Assembly: GCA_001602955.1 (NCBI GenBank)
Contig: LVAC01000023.1
Coordinates: forward strand, 124,001 to 188,000
Length of the DNA: 64,000 bases
Reading direction: 5' to 3'
Source: Sulfurospirillum sp001602955
GTDB taxonomy: Bacteria > Campylobacterota > Campylobacteria > Campylobacterales > Sulfurospirillaceae
Part shown: positions 57,898 to 64,000 of the stretch, piece by piece
Numbering within the stretch: the first letter of the stretch is position 1
Layout of the letters: each line of letters opens with the position of its first letter
The notes under the pieces: model-generated
Told to the model about the DNA's origin: nothing
The model's input: only the letters and a program-made list of their open reading frames with translations
Databases searched by the model: none
Made by a program: the position numbers and the translations under genes

Positions 57898-58353
57898 CTA
57901 TTTATGATAGGGATGGTTGTTTTTTATGCACAATCCCCGATAAATCTGTTCAAATAAAACCACCTTCGCAATTTTGTGCGCATATGTTAATCTACTTAAA
58001 CTTATAATCTTTTGAGTTTGCCCCAAAAAAGCCTCATCAAAACCGAATGCACCTCCGATAAAAAAATTAATATGGACGTCTTCATCAAAAAAAAGGCTAA
58101 ACGTTTCGCTGTCTACGAGCGTTCCTTGTACGTCTAAAGCGATGTTATAGCCTTTTAAAAAAGGCTCGTACGCTTTCGTATAAGAAGCTCTCGCTTCTTT
58201 TTCGCCGATGGTTTGTGCTAAGGCTATCTGTTTCGTAAAGATCTTGATCTCTTGCGCTTTGGCAAAGCGTGAAATCATTTTGATATACTCCGACGCTAGC
58301 GCGTCGAGTGATTTGTCGCTGCTTTTTTCAATCGTGTAAACCGTGATGTTCAT
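57898..58353 (-). CDS. rlmH: 23S rRNA (pseudouridine1915-N3)-methyltransferase
   Basis: RlmH methylates pseudouridine 1915 in helix 69 of 23S rRNA in assembled ribosomes. The 151-aa SPOUT-fold protein shows LDVQGTLVDSETFS, the SAM-binding knot FFIGGAFGFDEAFL and the C-terminal VVLFEQIYRGLCIKNNHPYH. It overlaps accD by 4 bp. Confidence 0.95.
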   Translation of the reverse strand: MNITVYTIEKSSDKSLDALASEYIKMISRFAKAQEIKIFTKQIALAQTIGEKEARASYTKAYEPFLKGYNIALDVQGTLVDSETFSLFFDEDVHINFFIGGAFGFDEAFLGQTQKIISLSRLTYAHKIAKVVLFEQIYRGLCIKNNHPYHK

Positions 58354-59228
58354 GCTTTGAGTCTTAGCTCAAAATCATCACTTTTACAATGTGCTCCCAA
58401 AAGCTTCATCAAATCCGCAACCGTCTTTTTCATCTCTTCGCGCGTAACGATCATATCGATCAAACCGTGTTCCAATAAAAATTCCGCTTTTTGAAAGCCT
58501 TCGGGCAAATCGGCACCGATCGTTTGTTTGATAACCCTTTGTCCAGCAAAACCGACCAATGCACCCGGTTCCGCCATAATAATATCGCCCAAAAATGCAA
58601 ACGATGCACTCACCCCGCCCATCGTCGGATCGGTTAAGATCGAAATGTAAGGTAGTTTTGCTTCGGCAAGTTTTGCTAACGCTGCAGACGTTTTGGACAT
58701 TTGAAGCAGAGAAAAAGTGCTCTCTTGCATACGGGCACCGCCGCTGGCACTGACGATCACAAGTCCTTCTTTGTCCGCAATCGCTCTATGAATCGCTCGA
58801 ACGATTTTTTCGCCCTCGACCGACCCCAAACTGCCGCCCATGAACGCAAAATCAAATACGACAAGTTGAACTTTCACGCCTTCGATCGTACATGTGCCGC
58901 AAATCACGGAGGAATGTTTTCCCGTTTTTTCTTCCGCCTCTTCGATACGCTTTTTATACGATTTTTTATCCACGAATTTTAAAGGATCGACGGGGATCAA
59001 ATTGGCATCAAACTCGACGAAGCTTCCTTCATCGCTTAATTGCTCAATACGTTTTGTGGCAGAAATTCGCATATGAAATCCACACTTTGGGCAGACGTTA
59101 AAACGTTGTTCGACCTCTTTATAATACATTAATGATTGACACGCGCTACATTTCACCCAATGGCTTGGTGCTTCGCTCGGAGCGGATTGTGTCTTTCTTA
59201 TTTTACTGAAGATTTCGGCAAATCCCAT
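58350..59228 (-). CDS. accD: Acetyl-CoA carboxylase carboxyltransferase subunit beta
   Basis: AccD with AccA transfers CO2 from biotin to acetyl-CoA, making malonyl-CoA for fatty-acid synthesis. The 292-aa protein has the N-terminal Cys4 zinc ribbon (Cys27, Cys30, Cys46, Cys49) and crotonase-like motifs FDFAFMGGSLGSVEGEK, SASGGARMQES, DPTMGGVSASFA and AEPGALVGFAGQRVI. accA is elsewhere. Confidence 0.97.
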   Translation of the reverse strand: MGFAEIFSKIRKTQSAPSEAPSHWVKCSACQSLMYYKEVEQRFNVCPKCGFHMRISATKRIEQLSDEGSFVEFDANLIPVDPLKFVDKKSYKKRIEEAEEKTGKHSSVICGTCTIEGVKVQLVVFDFAFMGGSLGSVEGEKIVRAIHRAIADKEGLVIVSASGGARMQESTFSLLQMSKTSAALAKLAEAKLPYISILTDPTMGGVSASFAFLGDIIMAEPGALVGFAGQRVIKQTIGADLPEGFQKAEFLLEHGLIDMIVTREEMKKTVADLMKLLGAHCKSDDFELRLKA

Positions 59229-59250
59229 ACGTATGCATCCTCTTTGAAAG

Positions 59251-59976
59251 CTAATTGCTTATAAATAAGTTAATTATTCTATCGAAAATTTCCTTATCTT
59301 TGCTTACGAGAAAAAGCTCCTGCGTTTCGTAAAGGTATAAATCTTCGCACATAAAGCGTCCTGCTTCCACGTCGTATGAGCGGATAGCTCCCTCATACAG
59401 CACGAACGAAACCTCCCTCGCATACGCCAAAGAGAGTGCTAATGCTCCGGGAGAACGGTATTTGAGTCCTGCTTTTTGCAATAAAGGATGCAGACGGGAA
59501 GATGCGTAAGCGCGCTCGAAAATACCCACTTTGCTAAACGGATTGCACAAAACGTCGCCGAAATTTTTTTCGTCGATGTGAGCGCGTTTGAGTCCGTTTT
59601 GATCTTTTATAAAACAATCGCCGTTGGCTAAATTCGCGATAACGGCTTTGGTGCATTTTCCTTCTTCGAAATAGGCAACCGACGTACCGTAATAGGGTAA
59701 ATGCGATAAAAGGTTGTCGCTTCCGTCGATGGGATCAAGAACGATATACGATGACATGTAAGGATTTTCAATCGTTCCGCTCTCTTCGGAAATAATCGTT
59801 CCAAAAGGAAGCAAATGCTCGATAAAGATACGTTCGGCTTCTAAATCGATCGCCGCACTTCGATCGCCTCCCGCACCTTGTCCGAAGCAGAGGTGATCGT
59901 CCGCATGCAAGCCTTGCGTTCGTAAACGCCGATACAGTACTCTGTTGGCTTGCAGTGCGGCTTCGATCACGCCCAT
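59251..59976 (-). CDS. Inositol-monophosphatase-family phosphatase (SuhB/CysQ-like)
   Basis: The 241-aa enzyme has the Mg/Li-sensitive phosphatase motifs: the first metal site EESGTIENPY, VLDPIDGSDNLLSHLPYYGT for the second, and a late YDVEAGRF in place of the usual WDxAAG. It may hydrolyse inositol phosphate, phosphoadenosine phosphate (CysQ) or fructose 1,6-bisphosphate, and sequence alone does not decide. The neighbouring gene order matches C. jejuni. ATG 59976 lies 2 bases after gltD. Confidence 0.85.
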   Translation of the reverse strand: MGVIEAALQANRVLYRRLRTQGLHADDHLCFGQGAGGDRSAAIDLEAERIFIEHLLPFGTIISEESGTIENPYMSSYIVLDPIDGSDNLLSHLPYYGTSVAYFEEGKCTKAVIANLANGDCFIKDQNGLKRAHIDEKNFGDVLCNPFSKVGIFERAYASSRLHPLLQKAGLKYRSPGALALSLAYAREVSFVLYEGAIRSYDVEAGRFMCEDLYLYETQELFLVSKDKEIFDRIINLFISN

Positions 59977-59978
59977 GC

Positions 59979-61361
59979 TTAACCTAACAACTTTTTGACG
60001 ATCGCATTGGCGGCTTCTTTACCCTCTTTGGCGGCCGTGACGACCAAATCCGATCCGCGTTTACAATCGCCGCCGGCAAAGACGCCCGATTTGGTCGTTT
60101 GGTACTCACTATTCACGACGATACAGCCTGATTTATTGACTTCGATACCGTTTTCCGCTAAAAACGTCGGCACGGAAGGAATAAAGCCCAAAGCAAAAAT
60201 AATAATATCGGCATCGACTCTAAAATCGCCGCCTTTTACGATTTCGACGACTTGCCTTGAAGAGGCGTCTTTTGAGCCTAAAATTGTTTTTTGCATATCA
60301 ATACCGATCGCTTGACCTTCGGAGTTTACCAAAATCTCTTTGGGAGAGACGTTGTACATAAATTCCGCACCCTCTTCGATCGCATTTTTAAACTCTTTTT
60401 TAGAACCGGGCATATTGTATTTATCGCGACGGTATAAACATGTCACGCTTTTAGCCCCTTCGCGAATCGACGTTCTCAAACAATCCATTGCCGTATCACC
60501 GCCGCCGACGACAACAACGTTTTTATTTTTAACTTCAAATTTTTTATCGTAACTCTCGTTAAATTGCTTCTTTTGAATATTGCGTAAAAAGTCGATTGCC
60601 GTAAAAACGCCGCTTGCGTTTTCATTGGCAATATTGGCTTTACGAGGACTCTCCGCACCGATCGCCAAGAAAATAGCGTCGTGGCTATGCGCAATTTCGT
60701 CAAATCCGATCTCTTTCCCGACTTGCGTATTGGTATGCAACGTCAAACCGGCGTCTTGAAGCCATCTTACGCGCCTTGCGACCACCTCTTTGTCCAGCTT
60801 AAATCCAGGAATCCCGTACGTTAGAAGCCCACCAGCTCTGTTTTGTTTATCGTACATGCTAACGCCGATACCGGCACGAAGAAGATAGGTCGCACAGGCG
60901 ATACCCGCAGGTCCAGCACCGATAATTGCTACTTTTTTCTTTGTCGTGATTCCCGGAAAGCTCGGTTTAAAGCCCTTTTTAAATCCCTCTTCGGAAATAA
61001 ACGTCTCAATTGCGCCGATCGTAATCGCTCCGTGACCGTCGTTTAGCGTACAATCTCCTTCGCACAAACGATCTTGAGGACAAATACGTCCGGTAATTTC
61101 GGGAAACGGATTGGTCTCATTGGAAAGATTAAAAGCAAGTTCCCGCTTCATTGCGCTCGTGGCTTTTAACCAAAACGGAATATAATTGTGTAACGGACAT
61201 TTACTGTGGCAAAACGGATCGCCGCACTGAATACAACGATCGGCTTGTGCGGAAGCGTCTTCTTTACTAAAAACTTCGTAAATCTCTTTAAAATCTTTTA
61301 CCCTGTCACCGGTCGAGCGTTTTCTAGGCTCGTATCTCTCTTCGTTCACAAAATTTTGCAT
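59979..61361 (-). CDS. gltD: Glutamate synthase small subunit
   Basis: GltD passes electrons from NADPH to GltB for reductive synthesis of glutamate from glutamine and 2-oxoglutarate. The 460-aa protein has N-terminal 4Fe-4S cluster cysteines (CIQCGDPFCHSKCPLHNYIP; CPQDRLCEGDC), an FAD motif VAIIGAGPAGIACATYLL and an NADPH motif VVVVGGGDTAMDCLR, and ends with GVFAGGDCKRGSDLVV. It starts 1 base after the gltB stop with AAGGAG upstream. Confidence 0.96.
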   Translation of the reverse strand: MQNFVNEERYEPRKRSTGDRVKDFKEIYEVFSKEDASAQADRCIQCGDPFCHSKCPLHNYIPFWLKATSAMKRELAFNLSNETNPFPEITGRICPQDRLCEGDCTLNDGHGAITIGAIETFISEEGFKKGFKPSFPGITTKKKVAIIGAGPAGIACATYLLRAGIGVSMYDKQNRAGGLLTYGIPGFKLDKEVVARRVRWLQDAGLTLHTNTQVGKEIGFDEIAHSHDAIFLAIGAESPRKANIANENASGVFTAIDFLRNIQKKQFNESYDKKFEVKNKNVVVVGGGDTAMDCLRTSIREGAKSVTCLYRRDKYNMPGSKKEFKNAIEEGAEFMYNVSPKEILVNSEGQAIGIDMQKTILGSKDASSRQVVEIVKGGDFRVDADIIIFALGFIPSVPTFLAENGIEVNKSGCIVVNSEYQTTKSGVFAGGDCKRGSDLVVTAAKEGKEAANAIVKKLLG

Positions 61362-61362
61362 C

Positions 61363-64000
61363 TTAGTCTCCTTGCTCCGGATTGAGTGGTACTTTGGTCA
61401 TATCTTTAGGACGAACGATCCAAAAGTCCCTGACCGCATGGCGAAAATCTTCTAAAATTTGCGTGGCTCTAAAACTTGCCGTTTCATTGATGTGCGTACG
61501 AAGTAGACGCTTCAAGAAATGCCGTGCCTCGTCCATATCATCCGTATCGATACGCTCGGCAATCACAAGTTCTTGATTGAGTTTATCGATAAAGTCGCGC
61601 GTTTCGTCATACACGAATGCCACACCGCCGGTCATACCCGCACCGAAGTTCACGCCGGTATTGCCCAAGATTGCAACAACGCCGCCGGTCATATATTCGC
61701 AAGCATGATCTCCCGTTCCTTCAACCACGGAAACGGCACCGGAATTTCGTACACAAAAGCGTTCTCCCACGATTCCGGCAACGTAAAGTTTACCGCCCGT
61801 TGCACCGTACAAACAGGTGTTACCGGCACACGCGTATCCTCTGCCTTGAAATTTAGGCGCGATAACGATTTTACCGCCGTTCATACCTTTACCGACGTAA
61901 TCGTTTGCCGTACCTTTGAGATTAATGCTCAACCCGTTGGCTAAAAATGCACCCAAAGACTGTCCCGCAACCCCGTTAAGTCTGAAAACGATGCTATCGT
62001 CTTTAAGACCTTTGTTGCCGTAAAATTTCGCGATTTCACCGCTAATGAGTGTTCCAAAGCTTCGATTGGTATTGCAAATTTCGCGATGCAAAACGATTTT
62101 CTCGTCCGGATTTTCGATGACTTTATAAACTTCTTTCAAAATCTCTTTTTCAAACACGTTTTTATCGAAAGGATCGTTGGATTTGCCGCTATGGGTATCG
62201 GGACCTTCCAAGCGCATCAAAACGGACGAAAAGTCAAACTTTTTCGCGAACGTATCATCGATGACATGTAAAAGATCGCTTCGTCCGATGATCTCTTCTA
62301 AACGCGTATACCCTAAATGCGCCAAAATTTCGCGTACGTCTTCGGCCAAAAGCGTAAAAAAGTTGACCAGTTTGTCGACCGTTCCGACGAAATGCTCCCT
62401 TAACTTCTCGTCTTGCGTCGCAACGCCCACCGAACAACGGTTCAAATGGCAAACGCGCAAGACTTTACATCCGATAATCGTTAACGAAAGCGTACCGAAC
62501 GCGTAACTTTCCGCACCCAAAAGTGCCGCTTTTACGACGTCGAGTCCCGTTTTGAGTCCACCGTCGGTTTGCAAATGAATGCTATCGCGTAAATGGTTGG
62601 CTTTTAAAGCATTGTGTGCTTCGCTTAGACCGATTTCCCATGGATTGCCGGCAAATTTAATCGACGTCAACGGTGCGGCACCCGTTCCGCCGTCGCCGCC
62701 CGAGATAATAATTTTATCGGCATACGCTTTAGCAACACCCGCGGCAATCGTTCCCACACCCGCAGTAGAGACGAGTTTGACCGTCACGATGGCATCTGGA
62801 TTAATTTGCTTCATATCGAAAATCAGCTGCGCTAAATCTTCAATCGAATAAATATCATGGTGCGGCGGCGGAGAAATCAACGTAACACCCGGAATCGTAT
62901 AGCGAAGGCTGGCGATTAACGAAGTCACTTTATGACCGGGTAATTGTCCGCCTTCTCCCGGTTTTGCGCCTTGCGCGACTTTGATTTGAATTTCGGTTGC
63001 CGAACGTAAATACTCCGGAGTAACGCCGAAACGTCCGGACGCGATTTGTTTAATTTTAGAGTTTTTATTGGTTTTAAGGCGCTCAGGTGCTTCGCCGCCT
63101 TCTCCGGAGTTACTCATACCGCCGATGCGATTCATCGCTTCACCGAGGGCTTCATGCGCTTCGGGAGAGATGGATCCTAAACTCATCGCCGCGGTCGCAA
63201 AACGTTTAAAAATAGCCTCTTTGGATTCGACTTTTTCGACGGCAATAGGCTCACGATCGGATTTGAGTTCGAAAAAGTCGCGTATCATTTTAAATCCGCG
63301 ATTGTTAATCAGCTTCGTAAACTCTTGAAAATCCTTTTTTTCTCCCGTAACGGTCGCTTTGTGAATCGCATGAATCGCCTGCGGATGATAATCGTGGTAC
63401 TCTTGCCCGTCGATGTATTTGTAAAAACCGCCGATTTCCAACGGAAAAAGTTTTTTACTGAGATTGAGTTCATACGCTTTATGATGGTTGCGTGCCAAAC
63501 GCTCTTCGATGTCTTCGTAACCGAGCCCCGGAATCAATGAAATCGCTCCGTTGAAACACTCCTGTACCACTTCGCTTCCCAAGCCTAAAACGTCGAATAA
63601 TGCCGAATTACGATACGATGCAATTGTTGCGATACCCATCTTTGACATCACTTTGAGTAAGCCTTGCCCGATGGCATGATTGACGTTTTTCAGTTTGGTT
63701 TTAATCTCGTACGATCCCATATCGCTTTTTTTGCATTCGTCTAAAACGGTTGCATAGAGCAAATAAGGATAAATCGCACTTGCCCCAAAACCGATCATAC
63801 ATGCACACGAATGCGTGTCTATCGCTTCGGCGGAGATCGCAACGATAGAGGCTAAAGAACGAACGCCTTCATCCAATAAAACTTGATTGACGCGCCCGAT
63901 GACCATAATCATCGGCATCGGTTTGAGCTTGCTCGTCATACCTCGATCGTCAAGGAAAATAATGCGCACGCCTTCATTTTTAACCGCCTGCGCAATATCG
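61363..64000 (-). CDS. gltB: Glutamate synthase large subunit, partial (5' end outside)
   Basis: GltB holds the glutaminase and FMN/3Fe-4S synthase centres of GOGAT. The visible frame is open to the window edge, so no start is seen here. Present are the central domain, the FMN-binding synthase domain (GGMSNSGEGGEAPERL; TVKLVSTAGVGTIAAGVAKA; ISGGDGGTGAAPLTS), the 3Fe-4S cysteines in CKVLRVCHLNRCSVGVATQD and the C-terminal beta-helix (GKGMNGGKIVIAP; AGNTCLYGATGG; GVAFVYDE). The N-terminal amidotransferase domain lies outside. With gltD it forms the usual operon for ammonia assimilation. Confidence 0.97.
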   Translation of the reverse strand, partial: DIAQAVKNEGVRIIFLDDRGMTSKLKPMPMIMVIGRVNQVLLDEGVRSLASIVAISAEAIDTHSCACMIGFGASAIYPYLLYATVLDECKKSDMGSYEIKTKLKNVNHAIGQGLLKVMSKMGIATIASYRNSALFDVLGLGSEVVQECFNGAISLIPGLGYEDIEERLARNHHKAYELNLSKKLFPLEIGGFYKYIDGQEYHDYHPQAIHAIHKATVTGEKKDFQEFTKLINNRGFKMIRDFFELKSDREPIAVEKVESKEAIFKRFATAAMSLGSISPEAHEALGEAMNRIGGMSNSGEGGEAPERLKTNKNSKIKQIASGRFGVTPEYLRSATEIQIKVAQGAKPGEGGQLPGHKVTSLIASLRYTIPGVTLISPPPHHDIYSIEDLAQLIFDMKQINPDAIVTVKLVSTAGVGTIAAGVAKAYADKIIISGGDGGTGAAPLTSIKFAGNPWEIGLSEAHNALKANHLRDSIHLQTDGGLKTGLDVVKAALLGAESYAFGTLSLTIIGCKVLRVCHLNRCSVGVATQDEKLREHFVGTVDKLVNFFTLLAEDVREILAHLGYTRLEEIIGRSDLLHVIDDTFAKKFDFSSVLMRLEGPDTHSGKSNDPFDKNVFEKEILKEVYKVIENPDEKIVLHREICNTNRSFGTLISGEIAKFYGNKGLKDDSIVFRLNGVAGQSLGAFLANGLSINLKGTANDYVGKGMNGGKIVIAPKFQGRGYACAGNTCLYGATGGKLYVAGIVGERFCVRNSGAVSVVEGTGDHACEYMTGGVVAILGNTGVNFGAGMTGGVAFVYDETRDFIDKLNQELVIAERIDTDDMDEARHFLKRLLRTHINETASFRATQILEDFRHAVRDFWIVRPKDMTKVPLNPEQGD

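Noticed and set aside
1..64000. tRNA or rRNA genes, phage, integrase, toxin-antitoxin or defence systems
   Set aside because: No cloverleaf-like segment, rRNA stretch, or protein of these families was recognised in any gap or frame.

Overview
The window is about 64 kb of chromosome from a member of the Campylobacterota (Epsilonproteobacteria). Signs of this are class-typical gene neighbourhoods as I remember them from Campylobacter jejuni: fur-lysS-glyA-DUF1882-SPOR-aroE, dnaJ-racR-racS-recR, dus-membrane protein-dksA-rlmH-accD-IMPase, and fliN-fliO. A probable 6S RNA also lies just upstream of purD. Gene content (NIT-type hybrid kinase, NhaD, two GltP-type symporters, nitrogenase-associated ArsC-like protein, PilT, flagellar genes) points to a free-living, motile, nutritionally flexible bacterium, perhaps of the Sulfurospirillum lineage. 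The species call is inference. No rRNA, tRNA, CRISPR array, integrase or prophage was seen, and coding density is very high with many 4-bp ATGA overlaps.

Layout. 1-6043 (minus): LptM-like lipoprotein, nadB, nhaD, guaA, hemD, 6S RNA, purD (cut by the window edge). 6014-13523 (plus): DciA-like protein and uvrC, then a signalling cluster (PAS-like/degenerate Hpt protein, Sel1-repeat protein, NIT hybrid histidine kinase, single-domain response regulator). 13550-16780 (minus): YfgM-like protein, BamB-like lipoprotein, unknown 110-aa protein, coaX, short-form hisG. 16880-28417 (plus): gatC, pilT, diguanylate cyclase, cvpA, fur, lysS, glyA, DUF1882 protein, SPOR protein, trpE, aroE, acyl-CoA ligase. 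28414-31489 (minus): Met-rich Spy-like protein, racR, racS, recR. 31643-34071 (plus): dnaJ, YgjP-type metallopeptidase, outer-membrane beta-barrel protein.

34106-44750 (minus): TauE/SafE permease and uvrA, two tandem GltP-type symporters, HDOD protein, polA and mntP. 44900-47185 (plus): thiC behind a TPP riboswitch and a large structured inverted-repeat element. 47186-47763: a non-coding stretch holding a broken small ORF and a tandem duplication of the tail of the next gene. 47764-53408: HugZ-like flavoprotein, two AEC-family permeases, nitrogenase-associated ArsC-like protein with a small partner, xthA, fliN, fliO and a small unknown gene. 53410-64000 (minus): gltB (cut by the edge), gltD, IMPase-family phosphatase, accD, rlmH, DksA-like regulator, membrane protein, dus, and a dCache-HAMP-PAS-GGDEF cyclase.

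The most interesting non-standard signals are these. (i) A 265-bp element lies between the TPP aptamer and thiC, with near-perfect 31-bp terminal inverted repeats and two inverted, diverged copies of one hairpin module. (ii) A dispersed palindrome around TTACATGTAA is far commoner than chance, in genes and between them. (iii) The DUF1882 protein carries motifs resembling archaeo-eukaryotic primases. (iv) Helically phased TTAA sites lie between the Spy-like gene and dnaJ, next to the racRS operon. (v) Two distant intergenic palindromes share the same arms.
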